The position numbers and the translations under genes were made by a program. DNA of 64,000 bases, taken from positions 4,734,501-4,798,500 of the forward strand of contig CANUEZ040000180.1 of NCBI GenBank assembly GCA_948099385.1, in the 5' to 3' direction. Numbering within the stretch: the first letter of the stretch is position 1; the number at the start of each line of letters is the position of its first letter. Shown here piece after piece: positions 12,182 through 25,880 of the stretch. Under the pieces are notes generated by a model. It had not been told where the DNA came from. It saw nothing but the letters and a program-made list of their open reading frames with translations, and did no database searches. This DNA is from Fasciola hepatica. Taxonomy: Eukaryota; Platyhelminthes; Trematoda; Plagiorchiida; Fasciolidae.

Positions 12182-12607
12182 AATCCTAATGAGCTAACTC
12201 TCACAAAAGTTGGATTCAGAGAATTGTACATACAACTGTCCTTCAGAAGGGACGCCACATGTAGGGTTCTGAATAAACGCCTAGACTAGAGTATAGCCGA
12301 GGCTTCATTACGTGCAAACGTCTCCAACCGATCAGTGATTTATCCGCATTATAAGACTAAACTGTTTGTCCTGACCACATCTACGATTGTATGCTCTTTC
12401 GGTTGCATATGTTTGACAATCTACATTGGTTGAAATACAAGACAATTAGTCCATAGGATCAAGGAGTCCGGATTGGTTTGGTTCGACCGTGAGAACAGCA
12501 GGACTATCGTCAATGCCGTTGTTGTGCATCTCACATGTACGCGAAGCATCATGGAAGAGGAAGACGATGTTTTCAAGGTGAAATGCAAAGCCCCATCAAA
12601 GGTGTAA
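12182..12607 (+). pseudogene. Penelope-like element C-terminal fragment (GIY-YIG), right-arm copy
   Basis: A single reading frame of 142 codons interrupted only by two stops (TAG after RLD, TGA after YIG) and with no frameshift. It reads LTLTKVGFRELYIQLSFRRD, then KTKLFVLTTSTIVCSFGC and IYIG, then NTRQLVHRIKES. The layout, a TKLP-like segment followed by a Cys-rich turn and YIG(x)NTRQL..RI.E, is the GIY-YIG endonuclease junction that follows the RT in Penelope-like retroelements. Both stops are consistent with C-to-T changes (CAG to TAG, CGA to TGA). The RT domain is missing upstream. Frame ends at a TAA at 12605-12607 and an A-rich tract. Confidence 0.68.
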
Positions 12608-13692
12608 AAAAATGTGCAACAATAATGGTTAGCAGCGGCCGAATCGGTGACAATTAGGTGTCACAATTCATCACTTTGTTTCCATTCGCCCTGACCAAAC
12701 AACATCAGTTGCTCGTAAACAGTGTATGACAAATAACGTGACTAGGTGACGTAACTGGAAGCGGTTAAATCTGATTGAGATAATTGATTCGAACACCAAT
12801 CCACAATAATTGTATTTTTCTACTCCAGACTGCAAAATGAAAATCTCACTATTTCTTGTTCGCTCATTTTTAAGATTTCTACCCTAATTACATCGCATTG
12901 ATATTGAAAATGTTCCTCGTTAATATGTACACATGCGGTTTATATGGAAATTTTTTAGTCAGACGATATGGCTACCGAAAACATGTGTATTTGATCGCAT
13001 TCTGTTTGCGTCCGATGATCAACTGTCTGCTAGCTCGTTTATATCATGTTACGTGAACCTTCACGTGAAAGCAACTATACTCCTTTCGACTGAGATGAAA
13101 ATACAGTAACAATTTTAATTCAAACAGATTTTACATAGTTTATGTAATATAGAACTTCGGGGGCATATTCAAATATAACTTGCGATTATCATTTCCATCC
13201 CGTTCAGTTCGGTTCTAGGACTTGACAATGAGAAGATTGATCGTTCTGAATCTTACACTGGTAAGTTCCTTAAATTCCACGATGCTTTGACATTTGAAAG
13301 ATCAGAGTATTATCCACTGTTGTCTACGTGTGAGCAAACCTTCGTACACATTCAAAGTGGATGAGCCTGCTCCAAAATTGCATGTGATATTCTAAAGTCA
13401 TCCTTGGACAACAAATCGGTTGACAATCTGATAGGTAGTCACACACACAAAACAGATTAGTAAAAAGATCCCCCAATGCGTAATATGCATCTCATTGTGA
13501 ATTTATTTTTGGTCACAAACTGGAAGTCACTCACGAGATTCATCCACATTCTGCCATCAAGCGCTTTACGTCGACAATGAAAACAAATACAAACACAGCA
13601 CCAACAATGAATAGTTCTGGTACATACTGAAATTACACGATTCAATAACTAACTGACCGTTAGAAGTAATGTGTCCGTTCACTGTGTAATGA

Positions 13693-13720
13693 GTGTGTGT
13701 GTGTGTGTGTGTGTGTGTGT
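13693..13720 (+). repeat. (GT)14 microsatellite in right palindrome arm
   Basis: Mirror of the (AC)16 tract in the left arm, shorter by two units. Confidence 0.97.
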
Positions 13721-15016
13721 ATTTGTGCGTGTGTCACGTGTATGAGTGAGGATCACTCCTAAAATTGGTTCTGTCTGTCCCGTCTAGATTGGCATGTAAT
13801 GCTCAGTTCAATCCAATATAGTACCACTTGTTTGCCATTCACACAAACATCACAGAATCTCGTTGGTTTGATGCACTCAGATGCAGATTATACAATCGAA
13901 TGCAAACTGGACATTAGGTAGAATGTCTTCAGTACAACGGGTGAAATAATCAGGTGATCATTTTGAATACTGATTTGGAACTGTCCAGCCTGTTCGTATC
14001 TAGTGGGGGTTTTGTGTGCCATCATATATCATGGAAGGCTCCAATCGAAAAGATAATGGAATGAGAAATAGTTTGAATACATAAACATCACTAATCATTA
14101 TAGCGCACTGTATCTCTCATGGTTTATAAGAATCACGGAAGTGGATCTTGATAACCCCATATGAGAAACGGAACACATTCGACGCGGCCATGTCCAATGG
14201 TCAAAATTTTCGTGAGTCACTCTTCAGCGTCATAGTTTGTCCTCTATTACCGACTGGCAAAACACCGCATGTTGGGGAAGTTTATCGGAAATTGTGCAAC
14301 ACACGTGTTGCGGTCAATGTGACGTTTTCAAATCCGTCGTTTACCTCGATGTGGAGACTGCTATGGCTGCTGGAATAGCCGGTTATCGTAACAGTCAGGC
14401 ACGAGGTAGCTATTTGCAGACTTAAACGAGAGATGCATTCAACCCCACTGAGATAGAAATGACCCTCGTTAGGAGCTTTAAATCAAGATTTTGAACTGGA
14501 CAATCGGACTAAGCTCAATATCCAAGAGCACATGATCGAAATGTGGCCAAAATCCACACGTGGCAGGAAGATCAAGCTTAATTGATTATGTGAGTGTAAA
14601 CGAACAATTTAAGCGACCGAATACATACATTTCTTTACATTAACTTGTGTAGTTTGATTAGTGAATTTGTGTCTTCCGTGTTAAACAATCTCGTTTGACT
14701 ATCTCGGCATCCATCCACAGTGTAGCTGGTTCGGTGCGTCCATCCGATTTGAATAAATGTTCGAGAACATTGGTGATCCGATGCCAAAATCCTGTAATAT
14801 GTTTCCAATCACCAAATGGAATGGTCTGACTGATGCTTTTTAAACTCATCCGTTATTGAGCAGAATCAAATGGCGCTCACACTCACAAATGACAAAGAAT
14901 AGCGAGACCGGATGCACCTTCTGTACGCCATATGGCACTTGAGCTTGTATGAAACGGTCGAGTGAAATGCAGCTGGTTGGGCAATGATACTCGTTTACTT
15001 CTTCTGGAATTGAACT

Positions 15017-18000
15017 CCTTATAATAATCATATTGTTGTCTCCGTTCTACTTCCTCCCGACGATGGTTCCAAAACATTCGATTGGAATGAGGTCGAGATT
15101 TCCAGTTCACCTTCGGAGCTTATTTGTTCTCAGATGGGTGATAGCTGGGCTTGATATGCCGAAAGTAGTTGTCCTGAACGTTTTTTAGTAGTTTTTCTCA
15201 ACAGTTTGAGTATGTGTCGGATGAAGACTTCTTGGTAAACTGGAGCATTGTCAATGTCACTCAGGAGTCCGAACACTTTCCGACCAGATGTCTCGCCGGA
15301 CATTCGATGAACGTCCAGTGTGCTGTATCGCTACTGTTATCATACTTCTTTTGTCTGTTTTGGAGACTTTTTTCCAAGCACTCCTTCGACGATCATGTTT
15401 GAGTAACGAAAATAATGACTAATCGGTCCAAATGATGGATATCCATTTTTGAACAGATCGATCCATCTCCCCACTGTCCGACTTTAACGATTAGAATACT
15501 TAATAATCTGTTAGCATGACCCCTCTGATTTCCGCCTGATTGCATACCAGATGACCTGATCGCTTATAAACACCACTTGAACTCAAAAAGCAGATAGTTG
15601 CATGGGCTATTAGGCTGAAAGTTACACACTGGTATGAGTTTGACCTTCATGACAAATCTCATGCGAAGGTAGACAATGAGACTTTAGGCTTGTTTGAAAC
15701 ATTCAGTACTGACAGTGCGGAACCTCAGGATGGTAGTTTATTCAAGAGAAGGAGGGGGTGCTGGGCCTTTCTATTGAACAGTAACGTACTTGAGAACTTT
15801 TTCCGGTTGATGTTTGTCACCGAGATGGCATAAAAACCAAAATCCCTTCTCCTTAAGTATTCTCAATTTTTTAGATAAAGGCAGTTTTGCACCTTACACG
15901 ATGTGATTCATCACGCAATGTGAACCGTTGAATCATTCAGAATCATGGAATCATTGTACAACAATTCCATCCTTGTTACTACTCATCAACAGTGCCCATC
16001 CATCAAGCCCCAACTGGGACCCGAACACCGTACGAATAGCCTTATTCATAAGGCTATCCTGGTTGGCTCTGAACAATTAATCGGGTCCTATAGACCACAT
16101 AATACCGCACTTTTCCGACATTCGGTTTGAAAGTTAGCAGAGCGGGAAATGGTTTGAACGTTCACCCTGCAAGATGGTTCATATTATGTAACACTCTAAA
16201 CTCCTATTACCCATACTTATAAAAGATTCGCAAAGGTACATGGTTGCCGTACGCAACCGGTTTCTTTGCGTTAGATCAAATTATTTCTTCTCACTTCAGC
16301 TGACTGGCATGGCTTGATTCATGGGAAAATCCTGCTGCAGACAGTTAAATTACAAGTTAGCTAAAACGCTGATAGGTTTTAATCATCTTTTAGGCAATTT
16401 TACCAGCAACGGGACTCTGTTTCCATCTCGCTATCATACCTAGTGAGAAGGTTGGTCAGAAACAGTCGTATACAAATGGTTTCGTTGAATGAACAAGCTG
16501 GAGCTCCGATCTGGGCTTTAGTCATTTCAAAACAGAGGCAAAATAGCTGAAATGGAAAGAATAAATTCGACTAAAACAAGGTTTACAGCACTCACGTCCC
16601 TGAATAAATGAGTTTTTTTTTATTTCAGAGCATGACAGCGATCTACTATCATTGCTAAATTGAAGTCCAGGGAGAAAGTTATCGTGTTAGGCTCGTACTG
16701 TGCATATCGACGACAGAAGATGCTGCATCTCTGTTCTCGTTCTCGCATATGGTTGAACTACATTCAGACAAACGTCTTAGGGCGAGTTTCGCTGGTCTGG
16801 TAAGGTGCCTAGAAACGTTCAATGCTCACCAAAGTCTAAAGGTCCGGCGATCCTTAGTTTATGGTAATATTAATGCATGAAAATGACATTAGATGCACGA
16901 AGACAGCGTCACTTAAGGGGGACCTATACTAGTCGAGTCGTTAATGTCAACCACTTAAACCCACTATTATCTGCACGCAAAACTAAGATGACTGCAGTTA
17001 CGAATGTTTATTTATATTGATGTCACTGGTAGGTTCTCTGCTAGTTATTCAAAGTACGAGCGGTTGTCCTGTCGGGATGATCTAATCACCAAGTTCCGGA
17101 CGCGCTTCATTGGTCGATGGTAATATAACTTTATCACCCAGCACCACACGCCGAGGTGTTCGAATCAGCACTGTACCTGCCTCTGATTTTAAGCGCACGA
17201 ATATGTCAGGACTGGAATAAACACAACTACAGGTTATTGCGTCGTTATTCAAGCTTGTCACAGCTATTCCATCCTTGTTTTTTCCGAGGCTCAAATTGAT
17301 GCCTTTTAGGTGTCGCAACCGGCGAGTCCTTAAATCCAGTGGTAGTGAGGATAGACTTGATGTACTCATGATCACTTTGGATGCTGAGGCTCGATTATAT
17401 TGGCTTGCCCAAAATAGTAAAGGAACCTTACTCCGACATGTCATCAAGTCAACTTGAGAGGACCACCAAAGCCTACTCTACCAACTTTGAAATAAAAAGA
17501 GGGAGCGGCTGGATACACTAAAAAAAACCCGAATTCCCAGGGCAAATCAGTACTCTGGATGGTTTCATTGTCAAACGGGAGTCATTTTTCCTGCTTTCTG
17601 GTTAGCTATGAAACCCACCAAATGAGCAGCATGTTTAAGATTATCTACTGTACTCTTGATCGTTTCGAAGTGCACAACGACTATCTGATGGTGTTACCTG
17701 AGTCCTGACCAAAGTCTGTTGGGCGAAATTTGCTTTCGTATGCAATTCACTAAAAACCCACTTGGAATAAATCAGCAGTTGGCTGAATTTAGGCTATTTT
17801 GTCCAGCTGAGATATCGTTGATTGGGTTAGCCACGACTGCACACAGGTGCATTTTTCGGTATTGCTACCATGGAGTCACCATCTGTTAAACATTGCTAAA
17901 AACAACAAATTGCTCCCTAACAACAGGTTGGATCTGGAAAGGAGGGTGAGTGGGTGTCAGTGTGAGGTAACTAGAATCAGATGTTGATGTAGAAGTTTTC

Positions 18001-18609
18001 TGTGTCCACACTAGGAACATTTGCAATGTGCACTGCGAAGAAACGCACGCGTATGGACACTGAACCGTAAGATCGTTCGCGATAATATTGAAATCTTCCT
18101 GGCAGGTTAGATGAGATTACCTTTGGTGAGTATTTTCATCATTTAGAAAATCCAGCACAGGTACTGGCACGCAGCTAGCAAGGAAGCAATTTTCTCCGGT
18201 AGAAATAAAGGAAGTGACACGACTGCAATACACCTTCGGCTTTCTGAGGTCCCTCTTTGGAGTCATCCATCACAGAATTCGGTCCATGTGCCACCGACGG
18301 GTTGTTACCTTGGAAAAGCTAGTGATGAAGGGGTGCTAGAGCGTACAGTGTTGATATTGAACAAACCGTCGAAGGATAGCCTGGACAGCCTGTTGGTCAG
18401 GTCTTCGAATGACAATCGTTCACTCCACTTTTGAGTCCAAGTCGGGGGTCGGTGGATGCGCATTCATAATAATTCCTAAAATAGTGAAACAGGTTCACGC
18501 TTGTTGAGTTATGTGATGTGTAATTCGAAACCAGTTATCCGGTCATCTTGATACAACGGGATGGTGTGGAGATCGTTCAGCCCATTGTTTATCACCCGTG
18601 GCTCGCACA

Positions 18610-18611
<2 letters not shown>
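15017..18611. other. Unassigned stretch right of the palindrome
   Basis: No gene identified. Two weak coding-like signals are described under findings: a minus-strand frame at 15130-15303 that leads toward the palindrome edge, and overlapping opposite-strand frames at 17080-17457. The rest holds only chance-length frames. Confidence 0.5.

Positions 18612-18649
<38 letters not shown>
18612..18649 (+). repeat. (AT)19 microsatellite
   Basis: Thirty-eight bases of perfect alternating AT. Long AT dinucleotide tracts recur in the window (see 38214-38261). Confidence 0.97.
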
Positions 18650-18652
<3 letters not shown>

Positions 18653-21600
18653 TTTTGTGCAAGAACTATCTCACCATAGATATGGTATTCCAAACTAGAG
18701 GAAATAACATAGTCAGACAGACAAGACCAGTTTGTAGGTATCCAAAATATGTAAACTTACTGTCTACTGCTTCCCCTAATCAACTCCAGGTTGCTTTATT
18801 AAGGGACTATTACAAATGGGTATGTTTCCACTGTGACGCACAAGGACACCCATGGATTATGTGGTGCTTCTACCACAAAAAATAGTAATTTACACGGAGC
18901 ACTGACCCAAATAAGGCGTTCATCCTTCGTACAAACGAGAGGAATCTACGAGCTCTTTGGTGGGTGACATTCAACGTATACAATCGACAGCGCCGTTGGT
19001 GGAAAATTCCAAGGGTGCTGTGTGATCTACCAGCAGTTTCTGAGTCATAAAACAGAAAAGGCTTATCTGGTGCTGCTTACTCTCGCCACTAGCACTAAAG
19101 TAGTTTGGTCAGTGCTGTGTAGATGAACATTTCCGGCTTAGGGAAGCCATCTTGCGCTGCTCACCAGGTCGTGGAGACACCAAAATCATCACAATACGCC
19201 CAGGTGCAGTTTTGTTGTGATGGGACTTGTGGTATACATAGGGCTTTTTCATTCCTTGATTGCAAATGATTGTAGTGGAATTCGTGTATCCTATGCTCAC
19301 CAAGGCTCACTTCACTAGGTAGGATAACCGGCAATCAGTGCCATGCAGTTTGATGTGAACAGGTACCGATGGCTATTTTTTGTGGTAATCAGCTGCAAAA
19401 CACTGTAGATGATGTCTAAAAATGGGCTAAATGAAGCGAAAATTCAAATGTCATCAAATATTCTGTAGCCCTTGTTGAAACTTAAATGGAACTATGCCAA
19501 AAAGGTTTCCATCCCGAGGACAAACAAGTGTGATTCCGCATATGACCCATCGTAGGTGAATATCTGCGCAGTTCAAGTTGGGTGATCTTGGTTATGAAAA
19601 TAATATTACCTTAGTATTAGTACTGGAAGATAACAACAATATCAAGGGGGAATTGTTGAGTGTGCATGATGTCCATGCATGCGTTCGATCGAACGCTCCA
19701 CGTGATCTGTCTGACTATCTTCCCCTGTGCTTACGTACGATGATTTGATTGGTTGTTCATGTCCACTCACAAGGTCACTACATATTGATTGGTTGATTTG
19801 TTCATAGTAGTCAACGTCTGGCACAGATTACATGCATGCTTGTTTACTTACGCTTCGAGGGCTCCGTGTTTTGACTTACGGTATAACAGGAATAAATTCG
19901 AACCCGAGTCTAGAGGAGTAAAATTCATTTCAGCCAGTGCCTTCCACAATGATGGACAACTGATTTTGCTCAGAATCGTTCTTCCTTCTGATAAATGCGT
20001 TGTGAGCAAAAAGCCATTCAGAATTGATTAATTATACAGAAGGAACCCTACATCCTACCGTACTAACGGTCACTTTTTCAGAATTAACTAGTAATCAATG
20101 AAAAGCTCATGGGATAAATGCCTCCTTACGTAGTTGCGCTAACATTTTAAATACCATTTTTTTCTGCAAATAATTCCATAGATTTGTGTGTATTGCTTTC
20201 GTATCAATGAGCTGAATTTCTGGAAATCATGTTATTTTACCACGCCGGAAAAAAAGAGATAGCAGCTTTTCTCTCTCCGGACTGGAGTTTCCTTGGTAGC
20301 AATTGGGTAGGCACTCATACCTTGCGTGTGATACACTTCAAAGGGGAAAAATTTCCATCCGTGCATCTTTTGCAGGAAGGGAAAATACAACTAGTTCAGA
20401 CTACGGTGAAAGTTAAAAAAAGGCAGCCGGAAGATATGATACTCGCATGTGCTCTGAAGAGAAAAACAAACATGAAAGAAATTCGGAATGTTAGAAGAAC
20501 TTGACATATCTTCACATTTGACATATGAAGAGAGTCTGTTCTTGCTATGATATCCCGAAACATTTTGCTATTTGGCTTCATCAACCGGAATTCTTTCAGA
20601 CAGCAGCTGTGTACAGAATTATTACTTCGAAATCAATGGAATCAGAGTGTCTGGATCGAAGTTGAGAGAAAGCATAGCTTCGTAGTAATGCTTTTCCTAC
20701 CCCAAAAATACAGTCTACAAGCCAATCTTCCCTGATCGAACAGGTCATTTGGTTTAAATTACTCTCAACCTACCCAGGGTTGCATTGATTCTAATCTGAT
20801 GTGATTAGTTACGAAAGGAGAACCTCAAGTTGTCAAGGCGATAATGTTTTGGCGTGTTAAGTTCTTCATTGGAGTGTAGCCGATTCTTCAATTTTATTCC
20901 TAATAGGCTTATATAAGTGATTTTAGATGGTCTCGCGGATAATAACTATCTCTTTTCCTGTAGCTGAATCACTCCTTCGCCTGATAACTTTCCCTCCAGG
21001 ATAGAGCTTGGCACAACTCTAACAGACAAAACGTTATAGATGATCATAAGTGAGAGAAGTGAGCACCGACAGAGGAGACCGCATCGATCCGCACCAAGCA
21101 TCCTTATCTTGAAGGTCGTATATATTTGGATCTTTGAAAGTTTCGGTTTTCACCGCGATTCCGAATTCAAATCCATAGTACCAAAGTAAGTTCTACTAAA
21201 TGATTTATCCTTCGACCTCCACGCGGAATGAAGTCACAGAAGCACCGCCTAGCTGTTTCGTTTTATTTGTTACGACTCGTCACAACTGGGACTCAGACTA
21301 GGGTGCGTGAGTGCAAGCCAAAAACACCTCACGTCACCAGTGCCTGATACAGCGCCCACTCGCCATTGACCTTGGACTTTGCAGAACTGTCACCCTCGAA
21401 GCTGTGGACTCTTCCGCCGGATGCCTGTTCAGCAATTAGCAAATTGAATGGAGAACATTAAAACTAGTGCTTAGTTACTTCCTGGTTAAATACTGAAAAT
21501 GATCAACTCCCGCATTCCTTAGAGTAGGGAAGACGTCACATATGTCCCGAAGGAGCTTCAGATTTTGTAGAAATTAATCAACGTGAACAGAAGCGCTGTC

Positions 21601-24600
21601 TCTTGGTCCACTATTTATCAAGACATTGTTCGAAAAAGCGAAGCTCACCCGACCAGGGGATAGTTACGAAGAACTCTCATATATTAATAAATACCTTATA
21701 AAAATTGTTGGCCAAGAAGCCCAAGTGGATCATCAGCCGTGGACCTTAGAAAGCCAGATGAGTGATCCGTTTTCCAAAATACCGTTAAATTAAAAAAAAC
21801 CCGAGTTATTTTCGAAAGTGTTCTGTCTTATTTCCTAAAAGATTCACAGTGATTCATTGCAGCTTGGATGTTCGATACGGATCGCCACAGTTGAACCAGG
21901 TTGAAAAATGGGTCGTTTTTCTTGTTTGTCGAATAGATCGCACAGTTCGTCGATGGATCTTTATCTCCAGCATGCCAGTTATGTTCACGAACAACGAAGC
22001 AGGGGAAAGCGGAAGAGAGGTGAGATGGCAAACACCAGGTGACAATTCGAAAACGTATCTCGATAGAAACTTGACCAAGTTAGCCTGGTTGATTCCAGGT
22101 GGTCATTTTCGATTTGCTGCGTATGAATAATTCAGTATGTGCTTAACAACTTATTTTATACAAAACGGAAAACTTGAAAGTCCGTAACAAGCATCAGGTG
22201 TGAAGCAGTAAAATGCTTCGGGAAATAAATTAGGTTCAAAATTCGAATGGATGGTCTTATGCGAAGTCTCCTGACCCGAAAATTCTATCCAGCAGGCCTT
22301 CTGTAACGCGGGGACAAGGAGCTGGCAACTGTAATGGGGAAAGAGTATTTGTGACTGAACAAAACTGTACTTGAAATACAAATGAAAGTGCTCAGAACGA
22401 ATTGAGTAGCACAATTTCCCGACTGTTAGGGTTACTAATGTGGCCAGCCTAGTTCTTTGGTTAGATTTCGCTGGTTTATGTTAACAAGGTTATCTACCGG
22501 AGACAGCTTACTGTGCGCTAATTGAGTAGTTTTTGGCTCTTTCAAGGAAGCTTTCATGATGCCCTGACATTCGGGTTGCTTTCAACCCACGGACGAAACA
22601 GAAAAAATAATGTTCATAAGGTTGTATATGGTAGCCGAAATTAGTTCGGTGTGTACCAAAAAACGATGTCTCATGTGATATCTTATCAGTAAGGGTTCAA
22701 TATTCAGTTACATAGCGTTGTTGGGTATCATAGTAGTCTGTTTGACTACCATCAGTCAGTCAGTTGCGTCTCCTTGAAAATTTGATACTTCCAAGGGCCA
22801 CGAAGGAATTGCTGCCGTATCTTGGGTAGGTAAATATATCAGACTTTTATATCGGGTCACGAGTTATATGCACTGTGTCACTCAATCTCGGTAGATACAC
22901 AACTTGACGAACAAACCCTGTTCTCAGAGGCAAGCTTATACCAAATCAGCCGTACACATGTATAGCACGCTGTTCATTGACAGTGACATTTCCTCGGAGA
23001 GAACTGCTAGTGAATGTAGGTCTACTCGAAACCCACGGAGAATGCTGTTTATATGCATGACTGACTCTCGTACAAGACAGCGTAATGTCAGAAATATATA
23101 ACTGTGTATCAGTGTTAACTAGCAACTGGTGGCAAGGCTTTGCAATGATAACTGATGCAGCCTGCTTCAATAAGACGAGTAAGTATGCGCGAAATTCGGG
23201 AGAAACTTTGTTTATGCCAACACCAGTAAGTCACATTCGTGAAGAAATGTAAGCTTCTGGACGAAAAGAAGATAACAGGATTTATTTATTCCCAAGAAAA
23301 GCCACTTATTACTGGAAACACAACTTTCATACGCATTATTATTCCTTGGGTCTGTCATCATTCATCAGGATCTTTTACCTTCTCTTCGGCCAAGAGTCGG
23401 CCAAGCTGGTAATGAAATCACTTTCTGTCTGATGTTCCATCGCATGTTCCATTTTAACACAGATGAACGGTGCGCAGGTAGCCCACTGACTTCGGGTTTC
23501 AGAACAGAGAACATATTCTCCCTTATGTGGAAATCTGGGTTATTATGAGGTAAATGTATGAAATGAGCCTTTTAGTTGTGCATACGTTCACAAGTTTTAA
23601 ATTGAATGATTAACTGACACATTGTTTTGTGTGAATATATTCACAAACCATTCATGAAACACAGTACGGAACAATATCCTGAAGAACTACTGCCTACCCA
23701 GGCGGTATATTTTTGTGGACCTCAGCAATTTTCCAGTAGAAACGATGAAGATTTTGCATCAGTTTAAGGAGCTTCTAACGGATCCAAATCAATAAATTTG
23801 ATCGGTTTGATATCTTGGTATTCGACGGAGAAACTTTATGAAGGGAATTTCGGCATACAAATGACTTTTGATGACCTTTCCACTACCCAGCACATGCAGA
23901 GCAATCGTCTGCGAAATTAACCCGTCAACAAAAAGTGGCAATCTTTATGATTTGAATTTCTTGACGAAATCAATACGAGCCCTCCTTTGCTGACCGTTCA
24001 GTGCCGTATTCACATCAAATGATACTAGCCGCATTTGAAATTATCACATCCATATCTGAAACAAGAAACGAGAGTGATGGTGAATATTTTAACCCTGGAT
24101 TAAATACAGAGATTTACGGTACTATTTTTCTTTCGTTGTTGAGCTTAATGGGTATGAAATCATCTTCCTTCAGTGTGGTGGGTCTTCTTGCTCTGAAATA
24201 TGCAATTGTGGGAGTTTTTCTTCAAATTATTCGATAATTTTTGCTCCTATTTACCATGCAACATTGGGACAAGATCTGTCACAGAAAATCCAAACTTACG
24301 GGCTTTCGCAGCTCAACTTCGGTCTCCTTTACACAAATGCCGAAAAATTCAATTCCAGTGAGTCATTCCATTGCCATTGCAGTTAACGAAGAGCAGCAAA
24401 ATGATCTTGACTCCAAAGTTCATATTGATGCAAAAAGGGGGTTCCTTTTACTAGGCGGTTTGATAGTGATTGTTAAGCAACATTTTCAAATCCCACACAT
24501 TTTCTGTTTATGCCGGAATTTCTATTGACCCTGTCCTACCAGCACGATTACAAAACACATACTGGCTCAGAAATCCACTACTACTAGACTGTTTACATGG

Positions 24601-25232
24601 GAAACTTTCCAAATATATCTGAGGGTAATTTAATTCCGTTTAACAACTTAGTCACAATTTCATACTTTATTATTTCTAAGCTTTCGTTGATCAAATGATT
24701 TTGGCTTGACAGCCAAGGTCACAACTATTCAACTATCCATAGCACCCTTGAGACTGAACTTCAATGTGAACAAACTTTAATCAAATTCAAGCCATCCACC
24801 AATGCTGCGATTTACCTTAATTGAATCTCGAAACTTAAACAATGCACTGGAGGAAACATCATTGCATCACAATTGATTATATCTGTAGCTAATGCACACG
24901 AGTTTGTTGGCAGATCTTGCAAAGAGGTAAAGGGAAACACTGTCGGAAACACAGACAGCGTAGAGGTTTGGCCTGGAAACAAACCCGTTTCGAGGGAGCA
25001 GAAATGTAAGGCACTTTTTGATTCAATATCCAAAGTATTCCAACACTGACTGGTATAAGACAATGAAAAATATTTCGTTATCTTCCGTTAGACCTAGTCT
25101 TGATTAAAGTGGTATTATTTATCGCATATTCGTGCGTACAGCTAAACTTGTGGTAACAGCCTGAAGTACTCATTGTTTGCTTTCATTATTGACTCGAAAC
25201 AGAGCAGTTCAGATCTTCGTAAGAAGGTCATG
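18650..25232. other. Unassigned stretch, no gene recognised
   Basis: About 6.6 kb without a recognisable domain, RNA gene or mobile element. Candidate frames (for example 20229-20504, 21849-22130, 24001-24237 and 24241-24528, all plus) are 78-95 codons, match no family I know, and are within what chance gives at this base composition. Small exons of a host gene could be hidden here but cannot be called by eye. Confidence 0.5.
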
Positions 25233-25282
25233 TAGATGGTGGTGATGATGATGATGATGGTGATGATGATAATGATAATGAA
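25233..25282 (+). repeat. Imperfect GATGAT trinucleotide repeat
   Basis: Alternating GATG/GTG/AAT units around a core of five consecutive ATG-phase units. Confidence 0.9.
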
Positions 25283-25745
25283 ATGACTGATCAGTGTGAG
25301 TTAAAACATAACAAACGTCTGTGCGATAATCAAAATAGTATTAACTTCAACTTTGACAACATGCATGAAGGAGAATTAGATGGCTGTTATCAGCTGGTCT
25401 TGGCCCTATTTGGATAGTCATGTTACGCACCGTTTGAAAAGACCTGTTCGGTTTTTCGGTGACATTTGTCTTTCGTAGTGCAACGCACAAACGTTACTAT
25501 GATAAGCCGGTAAAATTAGCAGCCACGGTGATTTGTCAGTTCATCAAAATACGAGAGGAAACTCTGTACGCCATAAATCTGCGTAAACTCCCGACCAAAT
25601 CACATTCACTCAAGCAGACAAGATTTCAAGCTGTGTTTTGGCCAGGTCATGCGTTTTTTGTTGAATATCCATCCCGTTTCAAACTTTTTCCTTCACACAC
25701 CCCTCCACGAAAGACTTGTGTGTGGCATGCATTTTTCACTCTCTT

Positions 25746-25880
25746 TCCCCCCCCCCCTCTCCCCTTCTCCCTCTTTCATCCTCTCCACACGTAAATGTGT
25801 ATGCGTATGTATGTACGTATGTATGTGTGTATGTGTGTATGTATGCAAGCAAGTATGTGTGTGTGTGTGTGTGTGTGTTG
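25746..25880 (+). repeat. C-rich tract followed by GTAT/GT microsatellite
   Basis: A run of C with CT interruptions (25746-25785) is followed by compound GTAT and GT repeats (25797-25878). The open frames across it on both strands are by-products of low complexity. Confidence 0.93.

Larger units (their letters stand above)
12175..15016 (-). repeat. Right arm of a giant inverted duplication (palindrome)
   Basis: Reverse-complement partner of 9071-11916. The core runs from 12175 to 15001. The last 10 matching bases (15007-15016) are separated from it by five mismatched bases (15002-15006). Outside this edge the two flanks share no similarity. The arm includes a Penelope endonuclease fragment near the centre, a GT microsatellite and several short open frames that mirror those of the left arm. 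Near-identity over about 2.83 kb implies a very recent duplication, ongoing gene conversion between arms, or an assembly join. Confidence 0.95.
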
